Of a stretch of 64,000 bases of DNA, positions 52,316 through 61,011 are shown one piece after another. Every line of letters begins with the position of its first letter. The first letter of the stretch is position 1. The stretch lies in assembly GCF_039693965.1 (NCBI RefSeq), contig NZ_CP155576.1:1240001-1304000 (forward strand), given 5' to 3'. Position numbers and translations under genes: made by a program. Source of the stretch: Moraxella sp. K1664. GTDB taxonomy: Bacteria; Pseudomonadota; Gammaproteobacteria; Pseudomonadales; Moraxellaceae. A model generated the notes under the pieces. That model searched no databases. It was not told the DNA's origin and was given only the letters and a program-made list of their open reading frames with translations.

Positions 52316-53281
52316 CTATAAAGTATGATGCCACGCCACAAGCTCATCCACATCCCTTTTGATGCCGTCTTTTAACTGTGCCAAACTCTCATAATGACGC
52401 TCGCCATGTAGGTATTTTTTAAACATCACGCTCAACGTCATGCCATACAAATCGCCTGTAAACTCTGGTAAATGCACTTCTAAGCGATAATCCGTGCCGT
52501 TTACGCTGGGGCGTTTGCCGACATTGACCGCCCCAAACAGACTGTTGGCGGTTTGCCCCTTGATACCACCCCCTAAGGCATGTAAATCAACCGCTCGACC
52601 GTCCCTATGTGCCAAAATATCTGCCCCAAAAATCCCCTGTACGGCAGGTTTTAGTCTATCTAATGCCACATTGGCGGTGGGAAAATCAAGCGTCCGCCCG
52701 ATTTTGTCGCCATGCACTACTTGCCCTGTCATCGCATAGTCTCGCCCAAGCATGATTTTGGCGGTGTCCAAATCGCCCTGTGCCAATGCACCACGCACCG
52801 CCGTGGAGCTAATCCGCTCATCATCATGGGCAACGGTGGCAAGGCTGTCCACACTAAATCCTAGCCCCTGCAAAAATGCCTTATCCCCTGTGCGGTCATG
52901 CCCAAAACGAAAATCATCGCCCAGTACCAAATGCTCTGCCCCCAAAGCGGTCAAAAGCGTGGCAAAGGCATGGGCGGATAGGTGGCGAAAATCGTCATTA
53001 AAATTTGCCTTGATGACAAAATCCACGCCATGACCGTCTAGCAAGGCGACTTTTTCGGCAAAGTTCGTCAAGCGAGCAGGGGGATTGTGTGGGCTAAAAA
53101 ATTCCCTAGGCTGTGGTTCAAACACCATGACGGCAGTGGCAAGTGATTGCTTGGTGGCGTCTTTGATTAGGGTGTTGAGCATGGCTTGATGCCCCAAATG
53201 CACCCCGTCAAAGTTGCCAATGGTCAAGGCGTGTGGGGGCAAGGCGGTGGGGGCGTGTGGGTCTAAGTTGATGATTTGCAT
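52316..53281 (-). CDS. ribF: Bifunctional riboflavin kinase / FAD synthetase
   Basis: It makes FMN and FAD. The N-terminal FAD synthetase domain shows ALTIGNFDGVHLGHQAML and LVLGDDFRFGHDRTGD. The C-terminal riboflavin kinase shows GKIGRTLDFPTANV and the metal-binding region FGAVNVGKRPSV with LEVHLPEFTGDLYG. The start at 53281 (QIINLDPHAP) gives a normal 321-residue enzyme; the frame stays open for 24 more codons upstream and no clear ribosome binding site decides. It is divergent from the vanZ-like gene. Confidence 0.95.
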   Translation of the reverse strand: MQIINLDPHAPTALPPHALTIGNFDGVHLGHQAMLNTLIKDATKQSLATAVMVFEPQPREFFSPHNPPARLTNFAEKVALLDGHGVDFVIKANFNDDFRHLSAHAFATLLTALGAEHLVLGDDFRFGHDRTGDKAFLQGLGFSVDSLATVAHDDERISSTAVRGALAQGDLDTAKIMLGRDYAMTGQVVHGDKIGRTLDFPTANVALDRLKPAVQGIFGADILAHRDGRAVDLHALGGGIKGQTANSLFGAVNVGKRPSVNGTDYRLEVHLPEFTGDLYGMTLSVMFKKYLHGERHYESLAQLKDGIKRDVDELVAWHHTL

Positions 53282-53397
53282 GAAAATGGAAAATGGACGG
53301 ACAAAGGGCATATTATAGGCGAAATTCATCATTTTTTCATAAAAAATTGCCATAAAATTTGTTATGATGACCGCTTTGTGTGTTGTGATGATTAACG

Positions 53398-53757
53398 ATG
53401 ATAAAATTCTCTGTCAAATGGCTGTGGTTTGCCATACTGGTGTGGTTTGGGCTGTCCTGTTATGGGCTGTTTTTGCGTGTGCCGAGCGGTCAAGTGCCAA
53501 GCGTTAGCCATTTAGATAAAGTGGCTCATTTTGCGATGTTTTTTGGGCAGTTTTATCTACTATCACTGTTATTTAACATCAACACCAAAACCAAAGCACT
53601 CTGCCTGTGGGCTGTGGCTCTGGGCTGGGCGGTGGCAAGCGAGCTGATACAGGGTTATTTTACCACACGCAACATGGACGTATGGGATGGCGTGGCGGAT
53701 ATGGTGGGGGCGAGTTTGGCGGTGGGGTTGGGGTATTTACAGCAAAGACAGTGCTGA
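53398..53757 (+). CDS. VanZ-like membrane protein
   Basis: This 119-residue protein has four hydrophobic helices and the VanZ signature VSHLDKVAHFAMFFGQFYLL plus SELIQGYFTTRNMDVWDGVADMVGA. The family's role outside teicoplanin resistance is unknown. It starts 116 bp from ribF on the opposite strand. Confidence 0.85.
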   Translation: MIKFSVKWLWFAILVWFGLSCYGLFLRVPSGQVPSVSHLDKVAHFAMFFGQFYLLSLLFNINTKTKALCLWAVALGWAVASELIQGYFTTRNMDVWDGVADMVGASLAVGLGYLQQRQC

Positions 53758-53807
53758 TGAGCTTGGGGTTGTGATAAAATGGGGGTTGCCCCTACGAGAC
53801 TGATGAT

Positions 53808-54368
53808 ATGAAAATTCGTGATTTTGTATTCTTATTTTTAATATGCTGTGCTATATGGGTTATACCCTACTGTGTTTGGCATGGTCGTGGACTGCCACCT
53901 GAAAAAGATTTGCATTATGTAACAGGTAAGGTTAGGCTGGTTACTGTTGCTAAAGATGGCAAAAATAGAGACATTAAACACATGAGTATTGTCAATCCCC
54001 AAACCAAAGAAAAACTGATGATTGCTTGTGGCAACATAGTTATTCCTAAAAAAGACATGTTTAGCAATTGTTTCTTAACAGATGATCATCTAAGCCAAAC
54101 ACTTACCATTGGTTATTATTACCAACCCTCAGTACTTGGTATTACCAATGAAGTCCCCCAAATGGCAACCATTCATATCAATAAACCTAATGGTGAGATG
54201 ATAGCTGTTGATAGCTATGCCTCTACAAAAGATAAAATAGTATCCGCCAATCGGTTTTTTTTGATTTTAGGTCTGGCTACTATAATTTTATTAATATGGT
54301 CTCATATGAGAGATGTTAAAAAAGAGCTAAAAAAGAAGGAGCAAGAAAATGATGGCAAACTTGACTAG
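53808..54368 (+). CDS. Membrane hypothetical protein, 186 aa
   Basis: I do not recognise the family. An N-terminal helix (FVFLFLICCAIWVIPYCVW) and a C-terminal helix (FFLILGLATIILLIWSH) enclose a periplasmic domain of about 115 residues with beta character (YVTGKVRLVTVAKDG, YYYQPSVLGIT). A highly charged Lys/Glu tail follows. This layout resembles DUF3592-type proteins but the match is not clear. The stop codon lies at the start of a MITE M1 remnant. Confidence 0.65.
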   Translation: MKIRDFVFLFLICCAIWVIPYCVWHGRGLPPEKDLHYVTGKVRLVTVAKDGKNRDIKHMSIVNPQTKEKLMIACGNIVIPKKDMFSNCFLTDDHLSQTLTIGYYYQPSVLGITNEVPQMATIHINKPNGEMIAVDSYASTKDKIVSANRFFLILGLATIILLIWSHMRDVKKELKKKEQENDGKLD

Positions 54369-54450
54369 GGTGTGCCTACCTTTTGTATTTGTTATGAAAA
54401 ATGCCTGTTCAAAAAAGCAGGGGAATCGCCCGTTTTTCAAGGAAAAATGC
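54368..54450. mobile_element. MITE M1 remnant (one end)
   Basis: TA-GGGTGTGCCTACCTTTTG, then ATGAAAAATGCCTGTT and AGCAGGGGAATCGCCCGTTTTTCAAGG match the family. The other end is missing; a different dispersed repeat begins at 54459. Confidence 0.7.
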
Positions 54451-54458
54451 AGTATGGC

Positions 54459-54556
54459 AGGGTGCGTAATACGCACCTTCTAAGTGGAAAATCTTATTGG
54501 TGTGTAATACGCACCTTACTGTCATTGGTGTATTTTGACGTTAAATGACTATAATT
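54459..54556. repeat. 97-bp dispersed repeat (copy 2)
   Basis: It is a close copy of 9538-9634: GGTGCGTAATACGCACC, AATCTTATTGGTGTGTAATAC and ATTTTGACGTTAAATGA. Confidence 0.7.
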
Positions 54557-54594
54557 GAAAATGCCAAATTGATAGCAAGGTGGTTTATTTAAAA

Positions 54595-55113
54595 TTAAGC
54601 AAGGGTAGTCATTAAAGATGTGAACAGCTGTTTTACACCGCCAAAGCCTATCCCAATAATAATGACCAAAGGTAAGATACTTGCCAGTATCATATCAAGC
54701 ATGGTTGGCGGAGCGGACGGCTCGCCAAATTCATTTACATCATCATCGCCTTTGGCAAGCAGTAAGTACAAAAACAGCACCATATTCACATAAGGAACAA
54801 AGTACAAAATCGCCCAAAGTCTTGACCGCCCCAAATCCGTGAGTCGTCTTATCATGGGGACAAGCACAAGATACAGCATAAAAGGCATACCTACCAACAA
54901 AATAATCATGACAGGTAAATGAAGGGCGGTAACGCATACAAGCAATAACCACAAAACCACAAAGGCAATCATGAGCCAAATGCCGTTATGTGCCAAAAAC
55001 TTCACTCGCCCAATGCGTCCTGTGGGTTTGTAAAAAGGCGTGGTGTCGTATTCAAAATACTCATCATCGTCAAGCTCGGCTTGCGGTGTGGTGTAAGGGT
55101 TGTGATGGGTCAT
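54595..55113 (-). CDS. DUF805 membrane protein
   Basis: This 172-residue protein starts with a cytoplasmic segment that leads into GRIGRVKFLAHNGIWLM, the DUF805 entry motif. Four hydrophobic helices follow (including VVLWLLLVCVTAL, IILLVGMPFMLYLVLVPM and FVPYVNMVLFLYLLL), with RRLTDLGRSRLWAIL between them as usual in this family. Function unknown. Confidence 0.85.
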   Translation of the reverse strand: MTHHNPYTTPQAELDDDEYFEYDTTPFYKPTGRIGRVKFLAHNGIWLMIAFVVLWLLLVCVTALHLPVMIILLVGMPFMLYLVLVPMIRRLTDLGRSRLWAILYFVPYVNMVLFLYLLLAKGDDDVNEFGEPSAPPTMLDMILASILPLVIIIGIGFGGVKQLFTSLMTTLA

Positions 55114-55269
55114 GGTGTGATTGGACTTTGGAATATGGCGGTATCATAACATGATTTTTTGCAAAAAACAGTGTGTTTATTTAAATGCGTGGTATCGATA
55201 AATACTTATCATAAAATCCTTAAAACAAGACATCAATAATGCTCATGCTACACCGCCAACATCACCCAC

Positions 55270-55749
55270 TTACGCCCGATGATAGGGGTGGTTATTGATG
55301 ATACTCATTGCCCGATAGAGCTGTTCTATCAGCACCACTCGCACCAAAGGGTGGGGCAGGGTCAAATCCGACAGCGACCATTTAAAATCCGCCTGTGCTA
55401 GCACGTCCGCCGATACCCCGTCCGCCCCACCGATGACCAGAGCGATGTCGGTGCCGTCCGTCATGGCGGTTTGCAGACGGTCGGCAAGGCGTTCGGTGGA
55501 GAGCATTTTGCCTTTGACTTCTAGCACCCAGAGTTTTTCTTTGGGTAGGCGAGCGGATAAAATGGCTTGCCCTTCTTGGATTTTGTATTTTTCTATTTCG
55601 GCAGGTGATGGATTTTTGGCACGTTTGGCAGGGGGTATCTCCACAATCTCGGTACTCATCATCGGCTGTATGCGTTTGGCGTATTCGTCCACGCCTGTCT
55701 GTACCCATGCAGGCATTTTGTGTCCGACACTTAGGATTCTTAATTTCAT
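55270..55749 (-). CDS. rlmH: 23S rRNA (pseudouridine1915-N3)-methyltransferase
   Basis: This 159-residue SPOUT methyltransferase modifies helix 69 of 23S rRNA. It starts KLRILSVGHKMPAWVQ, contains the SAM-knot loop LVIGGADGVS and ends with LPHPLVRVVLIEQLYRA and a C-terminal INNHPYHRA. All are diagnostic. It is divergent from yraN. Confidence 0.96.
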   Translation of the reverse strand: MKLRILSVGHKMPAWVQTGVDEYAKRIQPMMSTEIVEIPPAKRAKNPSPAEIEKYKIQEGQAILSARLPKEKLWVLEVKGKMLSTERLADRLQTAMTDGTDIALVIGGADGVSADVLAQADFKWSLSDLTLPHPLVRVVLIEQLYRAMSIINNHPYHRA

Positions 55750-55850
55750 GGCGATTTATCAAAAGCAAAAAGTGTATTATAAATAAAAACCACAAATATT
55801 GGCAGAGTTTTATAAAATTTGTTATGCTAACCCATTTGAGTGAGTGTGCC

Positions 55851-56309
55851 ATGAGAACTCTTGGAGACCATTATGAACAGCTCGCCCAAGCGTTTTTGAG
55901 ACAGCAGGGGCTGACCATTATCACGACCAACTACACCGTACATCGCACAGGCGAGATTGACATCATCGCTTATCATGATGAGCCACGGCAGGCGGGTGGG
56001 GTGTGTCCGACGCTCGTGTTTGTGGAAGTCAAAATGCGTAAGATAAACCCTAATGCCCGCTATGGGCAGGCGGTGGAGACGGTAACACGAGCCAAACAAA
56101 ACAAAATCATCAAGACGGCTGAGCATTTTTTGGCGTATGGCGATAAGTTTTTACAAAATCTTGGACTCACCACCAGTCAAAAGCAAGCCTTGGCGTGCCG
56201 ATTTGATGTGATTGCCTTTGATGTACCACCAACAGGGCAAACAGGGCAAAAAAATGATGAAAATCAGACAAAAACCCATTGGCTAAGAAACGCCTTTTTG
56301 GTAGAATGA
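55851..56309 (+). CDS. YraN/UPF0102 family endonuclease-like protein
   Basis: This 152-residue protein has the conserved YraN pattern: GDHYEQLAQAFLRQQGL at the N-terminus, then HRTGEIDIIAYHD (Asp), VFVEVKMRK (Glu-x-Lys) and RFDVIAFD. This is a PD-(D/E)XK-like nuclease fold of unknown substrate. ATG 55851 gives the family start; an upstream ATG (55824) is possible. It is followed 28 bp later by a BON lipoprotein, the same order as yraN and yraP/dolP in other proteobacteria. Confidence 0.9.
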   Translation: MRTLGDHYEQLAQAFLRQQGLTIITTNYTVHRTGEIDIIAYHDEPRQAGGVCPTLVFVEVKMRKINPNARYGQAVETVTRAKQNKIIKTAEHFLAYGDKFLQNLGLTTSQKQALACRFDVIAFDVPPTGQTGQKNDENQTKTHWLRNAFLVE

Positions 56310-56337
56310 GAGTCAAACCGATTATTAGGAAGCATCC

Positions 56338-57273
56338 ATGTCGCCCAAAGTTATTCAGAAGTCATTTTTAAAGCCATTGACATGCTTGATGGCATCTGTC
56401 GTGTTCATGACCGCCTGTGCCACCCAAAATGCCAATAGCAATGCCAACAACGGCTACTATGGCGTGCCTGCCATGTATCGCACCATCCCTGAGCGTATCA
56501 GCGATGAAGCCATCGAACGCACCAGTCACAAGAACCTGACCAATGTTCGTGGCGTAAGTGAGAATAATGTCCGCATTGGCATTGACAGTTTTCGTCGTGA
56601 AGTGCTACTGACAGGCGAAGTGCCAAGCGAGCAAGTCAAGGCGGACGTGGCAAACATGGTCTCGTCCATCAATGATGTCAAAAGAGTGTACAACCATCTG
56701 ACGGTAACCGCCACGCCCAGAGCCCAGAGCCACACTTTGCACGAAAACTACCTAAAATCCAAAATCATCGCCAAAATCGTGAGTGCAGGCGGTATCAGGT
56801 CGTCGCAGTACAAACTGGTGGTGCGAGATAACATGGCATACCTACTGGGATTTTTGACCGCCCAACAAGAGCAGACCATCATTAACATCATCGCATCGGT
56901 GCAGGGCATGGAAGGGGTGCGAATGCTGGGTACTCGCATCGATGGCGATACATCACAGCTGGCTTTGGCAGGGGATACGCTCGCCATCGAAGATGACCCG
57001 AATGCAGGGGGCATGGTGTATGGTGGTAACACTGTGGTCAATACAGTAAACACGCCTGTCTACCCTACCCCCAACAGTCCCGTGGCGACCACAAGCTATC
57101 CACAAAGCATGTATCCTAACACCCCAACCACACCGATATCAAACCCATCTCAGCCAAATTCAGGAATGCAGACACCGGCAGGCATCAACCGACCCAACGT
57201 TCCTGTGATAACGATGGAAGGCAGTCCAACATCAAGTTATGTGAATCTGTACAATAACACCAGCAGTCCTTAG
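56338..57273 (+). CDS. BON-domain outer-membrane lipoprotein (DolP/YraP-like)
   Basis: This 311-residue lipoprotein has a signal peptide ending in the lipobox MTAC. Two BON domains follow: VRIGIDSFRREVLLTGEVPS to VKRVYNHLTV, and YKLVVRDNMAYLLGFLTAQQ to GVRMLGT. The C-terminal 90 residues are a Pro/Asn/Thr-rich disordered tail absent from short DolP proteins. DolP supports outer-membrane integrity and BAM function; a similar role is inferred. Confidence 0.88.
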   Translation: MSPKVIQKSFLKPLTCLMASVVFMTACATQNANSNANNGYYGVPAMYRTIPERISDEAIERTSHKNLTNVRGVSENNVRIGIDSFRREVLLTGEVPSEQVKADVANMVSSINDVKRVYNHLTVTATPRAQSHTLHENYLKSKIIAKIVSAGGIRSSQYKLVVRDNMAYLLGFLTAQQEQTIINIIASVQGMEGVRMLGTRIDGDTSQLALAGDTLAIEDDPNAGGMVYGGNTVVNTVNTPVYPTPNSPVATTSYPQSMYPNTPTTPISNPSQPNSGMQTPAGINRPNVPVITMEGSPTSSYVNLYNNTSSP

Positions 57274-57411
57274 TTGATAAGGTTTTATGTTTTGGGCGTG
57301 CATGCTTTGTGATTCATGCATGGCAATGAAAATGGGGTATTTTATTGCTATAAAATTTCCAAAATGTAAACTGTATTATCAAGGGTGAACATGCTCTATG
57401 TTAAAAGCAGG

Positions 57412-57439
57412 AAATTTGGTATAATGACCTGCTTTTTTT
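57412..57439 (+). terminator. Terminator downstream of the BON lipoprotein
   Basis: AAAAGCAGG...CCTGCTTTTTTT forms a hairpin with T run 140 bp after the stop. The next MITE begins immediately after it. Confidence 0.7.
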
Positions 57440-57443
57440 ATTA

Positions 57444-57718
57444 GGGCGTGCCTACCATTGATAAAATTTTTACAAAATAAGATGAAAACTTAACGCTTTA
57501 ATCAATTTTTGCATGAAAAATGGCTATCTGACCACTTAATTTAAAAATTAAGTAAAAAACTTAAAATTCACCCAGTTAAGTGGTCGGATTGTGGCTCGAA
57601 GTCAAAATCCTTGTTGATATCTCAATATCAACTGCCGATTTTTCCTTGAAAAACGTGCGATTTCCCTGCTTTTTTAAACAGGCATTTTTCATTGCAAATA
57701 CCAAAGGCAGGCACGCCC
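57444..57718. mobile_element. MITE M1, full 275-bp copy
   Basis: It has TA on both sides and ends GGGCGTGCCTACC / GGCAGGCACGCCC. Its central part contains a long inverted repeat (GACCACTTAATTTAAAAATT with the ACTTAA...TTAAGTGGTC arm) and the GTTGATAT...ATATCAAC hairpin. It lies just upstream of ibaG and may affect its expression. A weaker, partial end-like sequence occurs at about 57294. Confidence 0.85.
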
Positions 57719-57769
57719 TAGTGACATGATTTGACGGTGATAATACCGCCCAAAATATAGAGATTTTTT

Positions 57770-58012
57770 ATGAATGCAGATGACCTAATCGCCTTATTAC
57801 GCCCCCATTTCCCAAGTGCCGAGATTCAAGCGGTCAATCAAGGCAACAAATTTGAAGTGCTTATCGTGGATGACAGCTTTGAAGGCAAACGCTTGGTGCA
57901 ACGCCAACAAGCGGTATATGCCATTGTCAATCCGCACATCCAAAGCGGTGCCATGCATGCCTTGACCATTCACGCCTTGACACCTGCCGAATACCAAGCT
58001 CGTCAATCCTAA
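57770..58012 (+). CDS. ibaG: BolA/IbaG family protein
   Basis: This 80-residue BolA-fold protein works with monothiol glutaredoxins in iron-sulfur trafficking. It shows IQAVNQGNKFEVLIVDDSFEGKRLVQRQQAVYAIVNP, with the class signature loop and conserved His in the C-terminal HALTIHALTP. The position directly upstream of murA matches the conserved ibaG-murA pair. A terminator hairpin separates the two. Confidence 0.93.
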   Translation: MNADDLIALLRPHFPSAEIQAVNQGNKFEVLIVDDSFEGKRLVQRQQAVYAIVNPHIQSGAMHALTIHALTPAEYQARQS

Positions 58013-58017
58013 CCGCC

Positions 58018-58054
58018 AAAAATGACAAATACGCCATGGGGCATTTGTCATTTT
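58018..58054 (+). terminator. Terminator/attenuator between ibaG and murA
   Basis: AAAATGACAAAT / ATTTGTCATTTT with a 12-nt loop and T-rich tail lies between the two genes. murA either has its own promoter or depends on read-through. Confidence 0.8.
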
Positions 58055-58088
58055 ATTTTTAATAAATATTGAATTGATAGAGACCATC

Positions 58089-59351
58089 ATGTATAAATTC
58101 AAAATCATCGGTAAAAGTCGTATCGCAGGGGAAGTTGTTATTTCTGGCTCAAAAAACGCCGCCTTGCCATTGCTCGCCGCCATGTTACTGCCCAGCGATG
58201 AGACGGTGCTACACAATGTCCCCACCCTAAAAGACACTGATACGCTCATCAAGCTCATCGCTGGCATGGGTGTAAATATCAAAAAAGAAGGCAACACCGT
58301 CATCGCAGACGCTCGCCACGTCGCCAACTATTATGCTCCGTATGAGCTCGTGCGTACCATGCGTGCGTCTATCTTGGTATTGGGGGCGTTGCTAGGGCGG
58401 TTTGGCGAAGCCGAAGTCTCTCTACCGGGGGGCTGTTCCATCGGTTCACGTCCTGTGGATCAGCACCTAAAAGCCTTTGAAGCCATGGGGGCGACCATCT
58501 TGGTAGAAAATGGCTATGTCAAAGCCAAAGCCCCTGCTGGCGGACGTTTGATGGGCTGTGATTTTGCCTTTGATATGGTAACGGTCGGTGGCACCGAAAA
58601 CGTCATCATGGCAGCGTCTTTGGCTCGTGGCACAACTCGCCTTGAAAACTGTGCCTGTGAGCCAGAAGTGGTGGATTTGGCAAATATGCTTGTCGCCATG
58701 GGGGCAAAGATTGATGGCATTGGCACGCCAACCATGATTATCGAAGGCGTGGAGAGTTTGCACGGCTGTGAATATAGCGTGATTGCTGACCGCATTGAGA
58801 CGGGTTCGTATCTGGCTGGGGCATTGATGAGTGAAGGCGATGTCTTGACCACCAACACATCGGCTGAACTCTTGCACCCTGTCTTAAAGAAATTTGAAGC
58901 CATGGGAGCGACCATTAGCACAGGTGATGACTGGATTCGTGCCGTGATGAAAGGCAGGCCCAAGGCGGTGGATATTCGCACCCAAGTCCACCCTGGTTTT
59001 CCGACTGATATGCAGGCACAGCTCATGGCGGTGTGCTGTTTGGCGGACGGCACCAGCACTATTATTGAAAACATCTTTGAAAACCGCTTTATGCACGTCC
59101 CTGAGCTAAACCGCATGGGGGCAAATATCCGCATTGACGGGCATACCGCCATTGTAACAGGCGTGGAGAGCTTTATGCCTGCTCCTGTCATGGCAACCGA
59201 TTTGCGTGCGTCCATGTCGCTTGTCATGGCGGCGGCGTGTGCAGATGGCGAGAGCATCATAGACCGCATTTATCACATTGATCGGGGTTATGATAATGTG
59301 GAGAGTAAACTTAAATCGCTTGGGGTAAATATTGAGCGGATTAAGGGCTAA
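58089..59351 (+). CDS. murA: UDP-N-acetylglucosamine 1-carboxyvinyltransferase
   Basis: This is the first committed enzyme of peptidoglycan synthesis, the fosfomycin target. Residues include KNAALPLLA (Lys22), the catalytic cysteine loop [16 protein letters not shown] (Cys116, so fosfomycin-sensitive type) and [11 protein letters not shown]. The 420-residue length is normal. The ATG at 58089 (YKFKIIGKS) gives the family N-terminus; five codons upstream are also open. Its native terminator is split by the second IS3 copy. Confidence 0.96.
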   Translation: MYKFKIIGKSRIAGEVVISGSKNAALPLLAAMLLPSDETVLHNVPTLKDTDTLIKLIAGMGVNIKKEGNTVIADARHVANYYAPYELVRTMRASILVLGALLGRFGEAEVSLPGGCSIGSRPVDQHLKAFEAMGATILVENGYVKAKAPAGGRLMGCDFAFDMVTVGGTENVIMAASLARGTTRLENCACEPEVVDLANMLVAMGAKIDGIGTPTMIIEGVESLHGCEYSVIADRIETGSYLAGALMSEGDVLTTNTSAELLHPVLKKFEAMGATISTGDDWIRAVMKGRPKAVDIRTQVHPGFPTDMQAQLMAVCCLADGTSTIIENIFENRFMHVPELNRMGANIRIDGHTAIVTGVESFMPAPVMATDLRASMSLVMAAACADGESIIDRIYHIDRGYDNVESKLKSLGVNIERIKG

Positions 59352-59371
59352 AACTGTCATTGCTGATAACT

Positions 59372-59486
59372 TCATTCTCAACTTAAAATAGTAACTTGTT
59401 GATTTTTCAATAATTATTTTTTGGTTGTAGGGGCGAACTGCAATTCGCCCTTGATAAATCAATCGCTTATACAAAGTTGAGAATGA
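59372..59486. mobile_element. IS982-related MITE carrying a REP-like palindrome
   Basis: The ends TCATTCTCAACTT and AAGTTGAGAATGA are perfect inverted repeats that resemble the IS982 ends at 8324 and 8851. The interior holds the core palindrome GGGCGAACTGCAATTCGCCC (59431-59450) and a segment shared in inverse orientation with 8257-8320. It is non-coding, about 115 bp. Confidence 0.7.
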
Positions 59487-59551
59487 GATAATAATAAAAC
59501 AAAAGGGCGGTCTTTGAACCGACCCCCAAATCTTAGACATAAGATTAAAGG

Positions 59552-60433
59552 TTAGGTTGTTGCAAGTGGTTGTATTAACCCTAATTGGACTAAGTTTCTG
59601 TACTTAACAGGACTTAGTCCTTTTAATTTGCTCTTTATTCTATCATGATTGTAGTAGTGTATGTACTCATCAATCACTTGTTTAAGTTCATCTGTTGATG
59701 TAAATGTGGTTGTCTCATAAAATATCTCTTGTTTTAGCGTACCAAAGAAGCTCTCTATCACAGCATTATCCAAACAATTGCCTTTTCTTGACATGCTTTG
59801 GGTTAAGCCTTGTTCTTTTAGGGTTTGTTGATACTGGTGCATTTGATAGTGCCAGCCTTGGTCTGAATGAATGATGGGTTTGTCATCCATCTTTTCTTGG
59901 CTTAGCTTGGATAGGGCATCATTTAACATCTCTTTGACCAACTCATACGTTGGTCTGTCCTTCATCGTATAACTGACAATCTCACCATTAAACAAGTCGA
60001 TGATGGGCGATAGGTAGAGTTTTCTTTGAATGACACCGCCATCATTTGCCTTGTCTTGTACTTTAAACTCGGTGATGTCTGTTGCCCACTTTTGATTGGG
60101 TTTGTCTGCTTTAAAGTCTCTTTTGAGTATATTGTCCTGAATGGTATCTTTGCCCATTGTGCCTTTGTAAGTATTAAACTTACGTTGACGACGAACCAAT
60201 GCTTTGAGTCCAAGTTTAGCCATCAGTCGTTGCACTCGTTTATGATTAATGACCATGCCTTTTTGGGCAAGCTGATTGTTAAGCTCTGATGTGATTCTAC
60301 GATAACCATACCTGCCCTTGTGTTGGTGGTAGATGTGGTTAATGTGTTCTTTTAAGTCAAGGTCTTTGTCAGGCTTTGTACTTTGACGAATGTGGTAATA
60401 AAACACACTTCTTGGCAAGTTTGACACTGCCAA
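59552..60433 (-). CDS. IS3-family transposase OrfB, copy 2
   Basis: The product is identical to the OrfB at 17251-18132: DDE residues D119, D191 and E227 are present, and the frame continues upstream for a -1 frameshift fusion with OrfA. Lack of divergence indicates a recent transposition or gene conversion between the copies. Confidence 0.94.
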   Translation of the reverse strand: MAVSNLPRSVFYYHIRQSTKPDKDLDLKEHINHIYHQHKGRYGYRRITSELNNQLAQKGMVINHKRVQRLMAKLGLKALVRRQRKFNTYKGTMGKDTIQDNILKRDFKADKPNQKWATDITEFKVQDKANDGGVIQRKLYLSPIIDLFNGEIVSYTMKDRPTYELVKEMLNDALSKLSQEKMDDKPIIHSDQGWHYQMHQYQQTLKEQGLTQSMSRKGNCLDNAVIESFFGTLKQEIFYETTTFTSTDELKQVIDEYIHYYNHDRIKSKLKGLSPVKYRNLVQLGLIQPLATT

Positions 60434-60474
60434 TAAGTCAGCAAGTTTGTGCTTATGCCTTAATTCTTGGATGA

Positions 60475-61011
60475 TCAGGACTTGTTCTTTGTTTGTACTG
60501 ATTGTTCCTTTTGACGAATTAAGGCATCTAGCTTTTTTAGATAGTCATTCTCTGCTCTAAGATAGGCAAGTTCATCAAGCAAATCATCCACACTTTTTTC
60601 GTGGTCTTGTTTGGTTTTCCAAGTTGATTTGGTTTTATTAGCGTTGTGTTTGTTTGACATTGCTTTTTTGCCTTTGGGTTTGGGTATTAGTCCCATTATA
60701 CCAAAGGCTTGGTAGGACTTTAACCAAGTTGACAGTAAAGAAGGTTGTGGCAGATTAAGCTCTATGGCAAGTTGTGTAAGCGATTTGCCCTGTTGTATGG
60801 CTTGAACGGCATTAAGCTTAAAATCTGTGTCATAGACAGCCTTTGTGTGTCGTCTTTTTATGCCATCAATGCCATGTGCTTGATAGAGTTTAACCCATAG
60901 CTCTACGGTTGTGTGGTTTAGATTAAAGTGTTTGGCGGTTTGTTTGTAGCCATGATGATTAAGATAATACCCAATCACAGACAGTTTAAAGTCGGTTGTG
61001 TATTTTGCCAT
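60475..61011 (-). CDS. IS3-family transposase OrfA, copy 2
   Basis: The product is identical to the OrfA of copy 1, with two helix-turn-helix segments and a C-terminal leucine zipper. The A6G frameshift heptamer lies at 60532-60538 on the minus strand. Confidence 0.92.
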   Translation of the reverse strand: MAKYTTDFKLSVIGYYLNHHGYKQTAKHFNLNHTTVELWVKLYQAHGIDGIKRRHTKAVYDTDFKLNAVQAIQQGKSLTQLAIELNLPQPSLLSTWLKSYQAFGIMGLIPKPKGKKAMSNKHNANKTKSTWKTKQDHEKSVDDLLDELAYLRAENDYLKKLDALIRQKEQSVQTKNKS

